DNA from: Gloeomargaritales cyanobacterium VI4D9
GTDB lineage: Bacteria > Cyanobacteriota > Cyanobacteriia > Gloeomargaritales > Gloeomargaritaceae
Assembly (NCBI GenBank): GCA_927797885.1
Contig: OV696605.1
Location: forward strand, 1,897,157-1,961,156
DNA length: 64,000 nt
Reading direction: 5' to 3'
The position numbers were made by a program, and so were the translations under genes. Every line of letters begins with the position of its first letter. The first letter of the stretch is position 1. This document shows positions 44,277 through 53,018 of this stretch, in pieces. The notes beneath the pieces were generated by a model that saw only the letters and a list, made by a program, of their open reading frames with translations, had not been told where the DNA came from and ran no database searches.

Positions 44277-46355
44277 GTGGTGAAATCCCAATGGTGGCGG
44301 GCGGGTCTGGTGGTGGCTTTGGTCACCCTGGGGGTGGGGTGGTTGGATGGCTTGGGGGCGTTAACCGACTGGGAATTGTGGGTCTATGACCGATTCCTCC
44401 CCTGGCAACCGGCGGCAACCCTGGAACGCCCCCTCCTGCTGGTGACGATCACCCCGGCGGATTTACAAGGGCGGGAGCGGATCACGGATCGGGAGTTGCG
44501 GGCACTCCTGGAAACATTACTGGCGGCACGGGTGGCAGTCGTAGGGGTGGACGTGATCCGGGATGTGCCAGTGGGGGGGGATGGGGCGGCGCAAAAAAAA
44601 TTGGTGCAGTTGGTGAACCGCCAAGCCAATGCCTCGGAGGGAACAGTGATTTTGACCTGTTTCTTGCCGGACGAAACCCAAACGGGGGTTTTACCACCGC
44701 CGGGATTAACCGAGCAGGCGCAGGTGGTGGGGTTTGCGGATGTGCTACCTGACCCAGACCGGGTGGTGCGGCGCAATTTACTCGCCCAATCCACGGGGGA
44801 TGCCTCCCCCAGCCCCAGTTGCCAGTCCCGCTATTCCCTGGGTTTTTTAACCGCACTGACCTACCTCGCCCAGCAGGGGTACGAACTGACCACCACCCCC
44901 CAGCAGGCATTACGCGTCCATCGTGCCCTGATTGCCCCCCTACCGAGGGATGCGGGACCCTACCGGGATTTGGATACGGCGGGGTATCAGGTCTTTCTGC
45001 GCTACCGACCCCTGCCGACCCTAGCGGAGACGGTGACCCTAACTCAGGTGATGCAGGGCAAGCCGGGGATGCCCCTGCGGAACCGAGTGGTGCTGGTGGG
45101 GTATGCCCAGTCGGCGGCCAAGCCGGTGGTTACCCCTTTGGGCCCCATGCCTTCGGTGGAATTTCACACCCAAGGGGCGGGGCAAATCCTGCGGGTGGCA
45201 CTGGGCGGGGAACGGTGGCTCTGGTGGTGGCCCCGGTGGGGGCAGGGGCTGTGGCTGTGGGTTTGGAGTGGGGTGGGGGCAGTAGTGGGCTGGCGGGCCC
45301 GGCGCCGATGGACCCCGGAACTGGCATGGGCACCAGTAGTTTTACTCCTGAGCGCTTGGGGAGCCAGTGGGCTGGGGGGGTGGGTGCCTTTGGTGGCTCC
45401 CGGTGTGGCGTACCTGGTCACGGGAATGGTGATTTGGTGGTGGTTGCCCCGTCCCCTAGCTGTCCTGCGGTCGCAGCTGACCCGACCCCTGCCCCGAGCC
45501 ACGACCCTCGACCCGAAAGGCCGGTATGGGGTGCAAACTTGCCTGGGTCAAGATGAGTGGGGCTGGCTGTACGAAGCCACGGATCAACACGTGGGGAAGA
45601 CGGTAGTCGTCCGGGTGCTCAAACTTACCCCCTCGCCCCAACGGCGGGAAGAACTGCGGCGTACCTTTGTCGCCCAACTGAAACGCTATGTGGCCTTGGA
45701 TAATTTGCATCTGATCCAAATTTTAGATTTTGGGCTGACCAAACAGGGATTTCCCTTCTATGTGCGGGAGTATTTACCGGGGGTGAGCCTCCGGCAACGC
45801 CTTCGCCAACAGGCACAATTTTCCCCCACTCAGGCGGTGCATCTGGTACGGCAAATCTGTAAAGGGCTAGAACCGGCTCACCAGCAGGGTTGGGTGCATC
45901 AGGACTTGAAACCGGAAAATATTTTTCTCATCCCTACGGGTGCCAGACCGCCCTTTGCCGAACTGGTGAAACTGCTGGATTTTGGCTTGAGCCAATGGAT
46001 TTATCACAGTACGGCGGACACAGTTAGAGCGGCCAACAGCAGTAGCCTCCCCTACACCGCCCCGGAATTATTTGTGGGGACGACCGCCGCACCCAGTGCT
46101 GACATCTATAGTTTGGGCATCTTACTTTACCGGATGGTCAGCGGTCACTACCCCTTCCCACTCACGGAGAGTGCGTCGTTTTTCCAGTGGTCTCAGGCGC
46201 ACTGCCACCAAGCCCCTCTGCCCCTGTCTCCCCCCCATCCCGCCGAACTGGAGCCGATCCTCCGCCGTTGTCTGGACAAAGAGCCGCACCGCCGTTACCC
46301 GGATGCCCAAGCCCTGGACCAAGCCCTTGAGGATTGGCAGAATCAGTGGGTGTAA
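44277..46355 (+). CDS. CHASE2-domain serine/threonine protein kinase (atypical active site)
   Basis: A 692-residue protein from GTG 44277 or 44280. One membrane span (about 9-27) leads to a periplasmic CHASE2 sensor (about 30-290). Three further spans rich in Trp (about 305-390) precede a cytoplasmic Hanks-type kinase (about 415-690). Kinase landmarks are HQDLKPENIFL, LLDFGLSQ and YTAPELF with SADIYSLGILLYRM. Two features are off: the ATP-anchoring Lys of subdomain II is Arg (VVVRVLKL), and the glycine-rich loop is poor (LGQDEWGWLYEA). It may be a weak or non-canonical kinase. Its start lies 1 base after the binding-protein gene. Confidence 0.88.
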   Translation: MVKSQWWRAGLVVALVTLGVGWLDGLGALTDWELWVYDRFLPWQPAATLERPLLLVTITPADLQGRERITDRELRALLETLLAARVAVVGVDVIRDVPVGGDGAAQKKLVQLVNRQANASEGTVILTCFLPDETQTGVLPPPGLTEQAQVVGFADVLPDPDRVVRRNLLAQSTGDASPSPSCQSRYSLGFLTALTYLAQQGYELTTTPQQALRVHRALIAPLPRDAGPYRDLDTAGYQVFLRYRPLPTLAETVTLTQVMQGKPGMPLRNRVVLVGYAQSAAKPVVTPLGPMPSVEFHTQGAGQILRVALGGERWLWWWPRWGQGLWLWVWSGVGAVVGWRARRRWTPELAWAPVVLLLSAWGASGLGGWVPLVAPGVAYLVTGMVIWWWLPRPLAVLRSQLTRPLPRATTLDPKGRYGVQTCLGQDEWGWLYEATDQHVGKTVVVRVLKLTPSPQRREELRRTFVAQLKRYVALDNLHLIQILDFGLTKQGFPFYVREYLPGVSLRQRLRQQAQFSPTQAVHLVRQICKGLEPAHQQGWVHQDLKPENIFLIPTGARPPFAELVKLLDFGLSQWIYHSTADTVRAANSSSLPYTAPELFVGTTAAPSADIYSLGILLYRMVSGHYPFPLTESASFFQWSQAHCHQAPLPLSPPHPAELEPILRRCLDKEPHRRYPDAQALDQALEDWQNQWV

Positions 46356-46361
46356 GAACCT

Positions 46362-46380
46362 TTGCCAGTGGCAACTTTTG
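46362..46380 (+). terminator. Possible terminator after the CHASE2 kinase
   Basis: A short stem TTGCC-AGT-GGCAA followed by CTTTTG, 6 bases after the stop codon. The stem is only 5 bases and the T run is short, so this is a weak call. Confidence 0.35.
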
Positions 46381-46393
46381 GGGGTTCCTGTTA

Positions 46394-46515
46394 TAGACAC
46401 CTCTATCAATTCACGGCTGTTGAGAATAACCCCGGTGTTATTGATAATTGCCAAGGAGAGAACGCAACTTCCGAGCCTGCCGTGCAAGTACAAAAATCAA
46501 CAAATAGAGGTTCCC
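46394..46515. mobile_element. MITE with IS5-family-like ends
   Basis: About 122 bases bounded by inverted copies of the ACCTCTAT motif: GACACCTCTATCAATT on the left and AAATAGAGGTTCCC on the right. These resemble the termini of the IS5-family element at 54423 (GGGCACCTCTATT and AATAGAGGTGCCC). The interior has no open frame and is unrelated to the transposase, so it could only move with help from a full element. Confidence 0.6.
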
Positions 46516-46865
46516 CTTTATCATTCTCATAGCATGCCCTCATTAAAAATTCACGCTTGGTTGATTGGATTGGCATTACTTTACAGGGTTTTTCCCATTC
46601 TGATTGCCTTATTGCCTTACTATAGCCATCCTACTTGATTTGCATTAGCTTGCGTGCCGTAGGCATACAAAAATTTTTCAGAACCATACACCGCAGGTGC
46701 TTCTTTTACGGGGGCGGTGCCCCTGCGACCCTATGTTCCATTCTCATTTAGGATTGCTACAGGAGCGGGATTAGGTCGTTTATTCAACGGCACCAGCACG
46801 GGTTTGCAATATGAGTGCCCCGTCCCTGGCTTGGGGGATTGGATTAGCCTCATGGTCTTCATTCA
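46516..46865. other. Non-coding interval between MITE and the next coding region
   Basis: About 350 bases with no supported gene. The first 100 are AT-rich and featureless, 46619-46760 is a full copy of the dispersed repeat, and the rest leads into a possible small lipoprotein frame. Open frames in this stretch are chance readings through the repeat. Confidence 0.5.
46619..46760. repeat. Dispersed small repeat, longest copy
   Basis: It runs from CTATAGCCATCCTACTTGAT through GCATTAGCTTGCGTGCCGTA, GGCATACAA, CAGAACCATAC, a GGGGGCGGTGCCCCTGCGAC core, TGTTCCATTCTC and TTTAGGATTGCT. It is the inverse complement of the copy at 773, plus an extra 20-base section (ACCGCAGGTGCTTCTTTTAC) before the core. 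The ends CTATAGC and GATTGCTA suggest short terminal inverted repeats. Confidence 0.85.
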
Positions 46866-47030
46866 TTGTTGGGGTTATTCACCCTGCCAACCGCCGCATT
46901 GTTGGTCATTCTCGGGGTGCTCAGCTTGGGTGGTTGCGATAACCGGGGTGTCCCCAGTATATTGCGAGGCTGTTACAGAAACCGGCAAGGACAGAAAAAC
47001 CGTGCTACGATGCCGCCCGTAGGCATTTGA
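46866..47030 (+). CDS. Possible small lipoprotein
   Basis: A 54-codon frame beginning TTG TTG, with a hydrophobic stretch LPTAALLVILGVLSLGGCDN that ends in a lipobox-like Leu-Gly-Gly-Cys, then a short basic tail ending at TGA 47028-47030. This is the pattern of a small lipoprotein, or of the surviving signal peptide of a larger one. The start codon is weak and the tail short, so it may be a relic. It lies just upstream of chlP on the same strand. Confidence 0.3.
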   Translation: MLGLFTLPTAALLVILGVLSLGGCDNRGVPSILRGCYRNRQGQKNRATMPPVGI

Positions 47031-47046
47031 ACTTTGGGATAGGGCA

Positions 47047-48267
47047 GTGACACTTCGAGTAGCGGTGGTGGGCGGGGGTCCAGCGGGGGCTTCAGCGGCG
47101 GAAACTTTGGCAAAAGCGGGGATTGAAACCCACTTATTTGAGCGCAAATTAGACAATTGCAAACCCTGCGGCGGTGCTATTCCCCTGTGCATGGTGGATG
47201 AATTTGACTTGCCCCCGCAGATCATTGACCGACGGGTGCGGCAGATGAAAATGATTTCCCCGTCCAATCGGGAAGTGGATATTAAATTGACTAATGCCCA
47301 TGAATACATTGGGATGTGCCGCCGGGAAATTTTGGATGCTTTTTTACGCAACCGTGCCGCTGATTTGGGGGCAAATTTAATTAATGGCATGGTGCAGGAA
47401 ATTACCCTGCCCAAAACCGCTCAAGATAGCTATCTTTTGCATTACAATGACTTTAGCCATGGGGGCGCAGGAGGCGTTCCGAAAATTTTGGAAGTTGACC
47501 TAATTGTGGGGGCGGATGGGGCAAATTCTAAAGTGGCAAAAGCCATTGATGCCGGGGATTATAACTATGCGATTGCGTTTCAAGAGCGTATCCGTTTACC
47601 CCAGGAACAAATGCGTTATTACGATGACCTGGCGGAAATGTATGTGGGGGATGATGTTTCGACGGATTTTTACGCCTGGGTATTTCCCAAATATGACCAT
47701 GTGGCGGTGGGGACAGGCACGATGAAGGTGCATAAAGCCGACATTCGTAAACTGCAAGCGGGGATTCGCGCCCGGGCGCAGGCACGCCTGCAAGGGGGGG
47801 AAGTGATCAAGGTGGAAGCCCATCCCATTCCCGAACATCCCCGTCCACGCCGGGTGGTGGGTCGGGTCGCCCTGGTGGGGGATGCCGCCGGGTACGTGAC
47901 CAAATCCTCCGGGGAAGGCATTTATTTTGCGGCAAAATCCGGGCGGATGTGTGCGGAAACGATTGTGGAAGCGTCGCAATCGGGGCAAAAAATCCCGACG
48001 GAACGGGACTTGCGCCAATACCTGCGCCGTTGGGACAAACAGTATGGTCTGACCTATGCGGTGCTTGACCTCCTGCAACGGGTGTTTTACCGCTCCAATG
48101 CCGCCCGGGAAGCCTTTGTGGAAATGTGTAGCGACCGGGATGTACAACGGCTGACCTTTGACAGTTATTTGTACAAAACCGTCGTACCGGCTAATCCCCT
48201 GGTGCAAATGAAAATCACCGCCAAAACCATCGGCAGTTTACTCCGGGGCTATGCCCTCGCTCCCTAG
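47047..48267 (+). CDS. chlP: Geranylgeranyl diphosphate reductase ChlP
   Basis: A 406-residue flavoprotein that reduces the geranylgeranyl group to phytyl for chlorophyll and tocopherol. FAD binding is shown by RVAVVGGGPAGASAAETLA, and the family Cys region by NCKPCGGAIPLCM. The second FAD motif is VALVGDAAGYVTKSSGEGIYFA. The start is GTG 47047 (VTLRVAVVGG). Its last 30 bases overlap the end of the converging cobD-like gene, which is unusual. Confidence 0.96.
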   Translation: MTLRVAVVGGGPAGASAAETLAKAGIETHLFERKLDNCKPCGGAIPLCMVDEFDLPPQIIDRRVRQMKMISPSNREVDIKLTNAHEYIGMCRREILDAFLRNRAADLGANLINGMVQEITLPKTAQDSYLLHYNDFSHGGAGGVPKILEVDLIVGADGANSKVAKAIDAGDYNYAIAFQERIRLPQEQMRYYDDLAEMYVGDDVSTDFYAWVFPKYDHVAVGTGTMKVHKADIRKLQAGIRARAQARLQGGEVIKVEAHPIPEHPRPRRVVGRVALVGDAAGYVTKSSGEGIYFAAKSGRMCAETIVEASQSGQKIPTERDLRQYLRRWDKQYGLTYAVLDLLQRVFYRSNAAREAFVEMCSDRDVQRLTFDSYLYKTVVPANPLVQMKITAKTIGSLLRGYALAP

Positions 48268-49293
48268 GGCGTTGAGCAACCGTTGATTCTCCCCTGCTAG
48301 GCGCACCGCCACCCGAAAATACCCCGCCCCTAGTTCGGGATAACTCAGGGTATCTCGGATCAAAATGCGGTGGTTAACCAGCAAACGCCGCTGTAATTCC
48401 GGGGCAGGCAGGGCGGTTTTCACCAGGATAAAATTGGCGGCACTGGGGTAGGGTGCCAAGCCGGGGATCACGGCTAACCCTTGATAAAATGGGGGATAAT
48501 GCACCGTTAACCATTCCCAAGTGCGTTGCTGAAACTCTCGATCCCGAAGTAATTGCCCCCCCAAAGCTGCCACCAAACCATTTACACTCCAGGGGGCATC
48601 CCATTGCCGGTATTGCCGAATTTTCTCAGGATGCGCCAAAACATAGCCCAAACGCAACCCCGCCAAACCATAAAATTTCGTCAACGACCGGAGAATCACC
48701 AGATTGGGAAACTCAGGCAACAGGGAAATTAAACTTTGTTCCCGTTGCGGGGGCAAAAAATCCATAAATGATTCATCAATCACCACCAATTCCCAGGTGT
48801 TTAATAGGGCGTGTAATTGATCTTTGGGGAATAAATAACCTGTGGGATTGTGGGGATTACTGAGTAACAAACCGCCCCCAGATTGCGGTAAGGTGATTTC
48901 CTTTTGTGCCCAAGGTAAACCCCAGGTTTGGATGTGCGCCCCAAAGGCTTTAAGTGCCCGCCAATGATCCCCAAACGCCGGAGTGACCAACGTTACGGTT
49001 CCCGTAGTAGCCAAATCTCGCCCCAACCAAGTGAGTAAATGCGCCGCTCCATTGCCCACCCAAACCCACGCTGGTTCCAGGTGATGAAAAGCCCCAATTT
49101 CCTGACGCAATTGCCGATAGTGCGGGTCAGGATAATGAGTGATTAAATGTAAATTTTGGCGTAGGAAATCCTTGACCCAAGCCGGGGCACCCAAAGGGTT
49201 GATATTTGCCGAAAAATCGAGGATCGCCTCCGGCTCACAACCCGCTACCTGGGCAGCCCAAAGACGATCCCCTCCGTGATGCGGCTGATCCAA
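48238..49293 (-). CDS. Threonine-phosphate decarboxylase-like aminotransferase (CobD family)
   Basis: A 351-residue class I/II PLP enzyme. DFSANINPLGAPAWV is the opening of CobD/CobC proteins, which decarboxylate threonine phosphate for the B12 side chain. The PLP Lys is in LRSLTKFYGLAGLRLGY, and NPHNPTGYL and VIDESFMDF carry the Asn and Asp that hold the cofactor. Histidinol-phosphate aminotransferase is the main alternative. The start appears to be a TTG directly after the HU stop codon, with no clear ribosome-binding site, so translation may depend on HU. Confidence 0.82.
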   Translation of the reverse strand: MDQPHHGGDRLWAAQVAGCEPEAILDFSANINPLGAPAWVKDFLRQNLHLITHYPDPHYRQLRQEIGAFHHLEPAWVWVGNGAAHLLTWLGRDLATTGTVTLVTPAFGDHWRALKAFGAHIQTWGLPWAQKEITLPQSGGGLLLSNPHNPTGYLFPKDQLHALLNTWELVVIDESFMDFLPPQREQSLISLLPEFPNLVILRSLTKFYGLAGLRLGYVLAHPEKIRQYRQWDAPWSVNGLVAALGGQLLRDREFQQRTWEWLTVHYPPFYQGLAVIPGLAPYPSAANFILVKTALPAPELQRRLLVNHRILIRDTLSYPELGAGYFRVAVRLAGENQRLLNALGSEGIAPE

Positions 49294-49569
49294 CTATGCC
49301 GATACCCGGTCTTTGAACTGTTTGCCCGCCGAAAATGCCGGGACTTGGGTGGCGGGAATCTGCATCGGTTCTCCCGTGCGGGGATTGCGACCCTCCCGGG
49401 CTTGCCGTTTGCGGGCTTCAAAGGAACCAAACCCCACCAAAGTCACTTTTTCACCGCTGGAAACTGTCTCAATGATGGTATTAAATACCTCACTGATGAC
49501 GGCATCCACCATCTTTTTCGGCAGGTCGGCATTTTGCGCTACCAAATCCACCAATTCACCCTTGTTCAT
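49294..49569 (-). CDS. hup: HU-type DNA-binding protein
   Basis: A 91-residue HU protein from ATG 49569, with GAGGAGTGTGG upstream as ribosome-binding site. It shows MNKGELVDLVAQNADLPKK, the arm ARKRQAREGRNPRTGEPMQI with the intercalating Pro region, and FSAGKQFKDRV. It bends and compacts DNA as a dimer. The frame is open upstream, but that part does not match HU. Confidence 0.95.
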   Translation of the reverse strand: MNKGELVDLVAQNADLPKKMVDAVISEVFNTIIETVSSGEKVTLVGFGSFEARKRQAREGRNPRTGEPMQIPATQVPAFSAGKQFKDRVSA

Positions 49570-49701
49570 AACACCACACTCCTCACAAATAACAGCTTGC
49601 AAGAGGTTATTCTCTGCAATCGCATCTATTATGGCACAAGTTTTGGTCATAAACCGTAGCCAATGAACAGGAATTGAAAATCAATTTGACCACTTTTTCC
49701 C

Positions 49702-52341
49702 TCAATCTTCCAAACCCTCCTCCACCGGGAAGCGGTTCATCGCCTGTAACGCCATACGGGCACGGGTTTTCAGCCCTTCAGGCAAATGTGGCGCATGGGG
49801 AATCTGGGATAGGACATCCATCGTCCGCCGCAGGAGTCGCACCATATCCCCCCCATCCAGATTGGTGTGCTGACACAGTTCCTGCCAACTCACCCCAGCC
49901 GCCCACCGCTCCACCAGGGGCACCAAGTCCGGCTCCAGCCAAAGGGGAAACCCGATCTGGTACCGCCGTTGCAGTTGGAACAATTTCCGGCGCAGGGGAC
50001 GCAGTTGGCTCAAAGCCACCTCCACCGGGGCGGGGAGGGGGTAATTTGTCCAGCTATCGGAACGGGGGGTTTCCATCACCAGCGCCGCCATCGCCGCCGC
50101 CAAATGGGAAGGAACCAGGGCATCCAACGCCCCACTCGCCAACGCCAACCCCAGCCAGAGTTCGTTATCCCCCCGCAGTGCCGCCACGGTTTGCCCCAAA
50201 TCTGTTGGCGTTAGTTCCGATAAACAATCGCATTCTTTGAGCATATCAATTAAACTTAAAAAGTCCTGCCAATGGCGTTGGGATTTTTGCCGCAATTCCT
50301 GTTCTACATTTTGGATTTGTTGGTTGATTTTATCCAGTTGATATTGCTTTTGTACCAGCGCCCCCGACTTTTGCAAAAAGCGACCGGGATGTTGGGCTAA
50401 TTGGGTTTCCAACCATGCCACCTGTTGCCGCTGGGATTGGACTTCTGGGGCGGTATCCAGGGGGGCAAAATCAGGAATTTGTTGGGCTAAAATTGCGGTT
50501 TTTTCATTCCCCTGGCGATGCTGACCGGGTTTGGGGAGCAAATCCCCCGGCGGGGTGAGGTCATCCACAGCGGTCATACGGGGCAATTCGGCGTGTAAAT
50601 CAATCACATCGTGGGTGGTAACCACATACCAACGGTTGTCCCGTCCCAGGCAAATCAAATAGGGAAATTGCCCGCCCCCTGGCACCCGACTGACCAAAAC
50701 CGCAGGCGTAGGATGGGGGACGTGTTTTCCTTGCATAATTAACAACGTGCCAGTGATGGCGAAATTCACCGCCAAGGACAACTGTTTGGCACGGGTTTCC
50801 CTCGCCTGTTCCTCTAAAATTTTGAGTAACCGCCGGGCTTCCTTGTGCTGTTGCCGCAGTTTTTCATACGCCGCCGCCTGGGTGACATCTACCCCTTGCA
50901 ATTCCTGTGCCAATTGGGCTTTTTGAGCGTTTAATTGCGCCAATTTGTCCTGCAAGGGTTGCAAGGAACGCAGGGATAAAAATTGCCCAAAACTGCTTTG
51001 AATTAGGGCTTTGGTTTCTTCTAAGGTGTGCATTTGTAGGAGATTCAACACCATCCCATAGCTGGGGGTGAATTTACTTTCCAAAGGATCGGGTGCCGCC
51101 AACGCAAACCGCACCGCCTCCTTCGCCCCCTCAAACGGCGTTTGCAAAATAATCACATAGCCCTGGTCATCCATGCCCCGGCGACCCGCTCGCCCCGCCA
51201 TCTGCAAAAATTCCGAGGGAAACAACAGGCGATGCCCCCGGTCCGTGCGTTTGGACAAACTGGCAATCACCGTCGTCCGGGCAGGCATATTGATCCCCGC
51301 CGCCAGGGTCTCCGTCGCAAACACCACCCGGATCAACCCCTGCTGAAACAGCGTCTCAATCAGGGCTTTCCAGGGCGGCAGTACCCCCGCATGGTGGGCG
51401 GCAATTCCCCGGTACAGGGCATCCAGCATCGCCCCCGGTTGGTACAATTCCGGGTTGCGGGCGAGGAACTCATCCACCTGTTGGCGCAGGGTTTCCGACT
51501 CCGCCGGGGTGAGCAAATCCAACTCCCGCACCGTCTGCACCGCCTGGTCACAGCCCCTGCGACTGAAAATGAAATAAATCGCCGGGAGCAAATCCCATTC
51601 CCGCAAGGTTTCCACCACCATACGCATATCCGGAATCCCCTGGCGGTCCCCGGTCGGACGGCGCAGTTTTAAGCGGGGATTGGGACCGGTTTGGGTTTCA
51701 TTTAACAGGGGAAAAATGCCCTTATCATTCCCAAAAAAATACTGCAACGGCACCGGGCGAAAATCGGAATAAATCAACTCCGTTGGTCCATGCACCTGGG
51801 CAATCCAGCGGGTCAAATCCGTACTATTCGCCACCGTCGCCGACAGCGCCACCAACTGCACCGCCTGGGGACAATAAATAATCGTTTCCTCCCACACCGT
51901 CCCCCGCTGGGGGTCATTCATGTAATGGCATTCATCCAAAATCACCGCATTGAGTCCCGCCAGGGAAGTGCCCACCTCCCCAATCGGTGTGCCGTAGAGC
52001 ATATTGCGAAAAATCTCCGTCGTCATCACCACAATCGGGGCATCCCGGTTGATATTCACATCCCCGGTGAGCAGACCCACCATTTCCGCCCCAAATTGTT
52101 GCCGAAAATCCCGGAATTTTTGGTTCGACAAAGCCTTCAACGGCGTGGTATAAAACACCCGCTCCCCCCGGTACAACGCCCGATGGATGGCATATTCCGC
52201 CACCAAAGTTTTCCCCGAACCCGTCGGCGCACAGACCACCACCGAATGCCCCTGCGCCAAAACCGTCATCGCCTGGAGTTGAAACTCATCCAGGGGAAAG
52301 GGGAAAAGCTCCTGGGGGTCGGGGGTCAACACATCACCCAT
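49702..52341 (-). CDS. Ski2/Mtr4-like DExH-box RNA helicase
   Basis: An 879-residue superfamily 2 helicase. Walker A is in APTGSGKTLVAEYA, motif II is DECH (VILDECHYMND), motif III is SATVAN, and motif VI is QMAGRAGRRGMD. After the RecA pair come a winged-helix and ratchet region and a C-terminal DSHCT-like domain (about 700-870: LTPTDLGQTVAALRGDNELW, ending RMALQAMNRFPV). Cyanobacterial and plastid homologues (ISE2 type) take part in RNA maturation and turnover. It is encoded alone on this strand and divergent from hemJ, with 90 bases between them. Confidence 0.92.
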   Translation of the reverse strand: MGDVLTPDPQELFPFPLDEFQLQAMTVLAQGHSVVVCAPTGSGKTLVAEYAIHRALYRGERVFYTTPLKALSNQKFRDFRQQFGAEMVGLLTGDVNINRDAPIVVMTTEIFRNMLYGTPIGEVGTSLAGLNAVILDECHYMNDPQRGTVWEETIIYCPQAVQLVALSATVANSTDLTRWIAQVHGPTELIYSDFRPVPLQYFFGNDKGIFPLLNETQTGPNPRLKLRRPTGDRQGIPDMRMVVETLREWDLLPAIYFIFSRRGCDQAVQTVRELDLLTPAESETLRQQVDEFLARNPELYQPGAMLDALYRGIAAHHAGVLPPWKALIETLFQQGLIRVVFATETLAAGINMPARTTVIASLSKRTDRGHRLLFPSEFLQMAGRAGRRGMDDQGYVIILQTPFEGAKEAVRFALAAPDPLESKFTPSYGMVLNLLQMHTLEETKALIQSSFGQFLSLRSLQPLQDKLAQLNAQKAQLAQELQGVDVTQAAAYEKLRQQHKEARRLLKILEEQARETRAKQLSLAVNFAITGTLLIMQGKHVPHPTPAVLVSRVPGGGQFPYLICLGRDNRWYVVTTHDVIDLHAELPRMTAVDDLTPPGDLLPKPGQHRQGNEKTAILAQQIPDFAPLDTAPEVQSQRQQVAWLETQLAQHPGRFLQKSGALVQKQYQLDKINQQIQNVEQELRQKSQRHWQDFLSLIDMLKECDCLSELTPTDLGQTVAALRGDNELWLGLALASGALDALVPSHLAAAMAALVMETPRSDSWTNYPLPAPVEVALSQLRPLRRKLFQLQRRYQIGFPLWLEPDLVPLVERWAAGVSWQELCQHTNLDGGDMVRLLRRTMDVLSQIPHAPHLPEGLKTRARMALQAMNRFPVEEGLED

Positions 52342-52431
52342 TTCAGTCTCACTCTATTGTGACATTGTGCAACAAAAAATTTCCCCCCCTGACGCTACCA
52401 TATTAAAAGTGCAACCCCTGTCATTCCCACG

Positions 52432-52986
52432 ATGGCTTACTCCTGGTTCAAAGCGTTACATATTATCGGCGTAGTCGTCTGGTTTGCCGGACTGTTTTAT
52501 TTGGTGCGCCTGTTTATCTACCATGTGGAAGCCCAAACCCAACCGGAACCCGCCCGGGGCATCCTCACCGCCCAGTACGGTCTGATGGAAAAACGTTTGT
52601 ATAATATCATCACAACCCCCGGCATGATTTTAACGGTGGCGATGGCAGTGGGGTTATTGGTTTTACAACGGGATTGGTTGCATGATTGGTGGTTGCATTT
52701 GAAATTAACTTTAGTGGTTTTGTTGCTGGGTTATCACTTTTATTGTGGGCGGTTATTGCATCAATTGGCAGAGGGCAAATGTACTTGGACGAGTGGGCAA
52801 TTGCGGGCGTTTAACGAAGCTCCCACCGTGCTGTTGTTTGTGATTGTGTTGCTCGCCGTATTCAAAAATAATTTTCCCTTGGGGGTAACGACCTGGGCGG
52901 TGGTGGCTTTGGTGGTGGCGATGGGAATAGCCATTCAACTCTATGCCCGCAAACGGCGGTTAGACAAGGAAGTGGTCAGTCAATAG
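52432..52986 (+). CDS. hemJ: Protoporphyrinogen IX oxidase HemJ
   Basis: A 184-residue four-helix membrane protein that oxidises protoporphyrinogen IX to protoporphyrin IX, ahead of the heme/chlorophyll branch point. The N-terminal heme-ligand His is in WFKALHIIGVVVWFAGLFYLVRLFIYH, then AQYGLMEKRLYNIITTPGM, a second His in HLKLTLVVLLLGYHFYCG and FNEAPTVLLF. A CARF-domain gene follows 32 bases downstream on the same strand. Confidence 0.95.
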   Translation: MAYSWFKALHIIGVVVWFAGLFYLVRLFIYHVEAQTQPEPARGILTAQYGLMEKRLYNIITTPGMILTVAMAVGLLVLQRDWLHDWWLHLKLTLVVLLLGYHFYCGRLLHQLAEGKCTWTSGQLRAFNEAPTVLLFVIVLLAVFKNNFPLGVTTWAVVALVVAMGIAIQLYARKRRLDKEVVSQ

Positions 52987-53018
52987 TTAGGCAGATTCTT
53001 CAAGCCGGGAGAGAGTTT

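Noticed and set aside
44819-45556. 245-codon Gly/Pro-rich frame inside the CHASE2 kinase gene
   Set aside because: Alternative reading of GC-rich codons within a clear real gene.
46717-47022. 101-codon frame starting in the dispersed repeat
   Set aside because: It starts inside the repeat and shows no family features. The lipobox-bearing frame overlapping it is more plausible.
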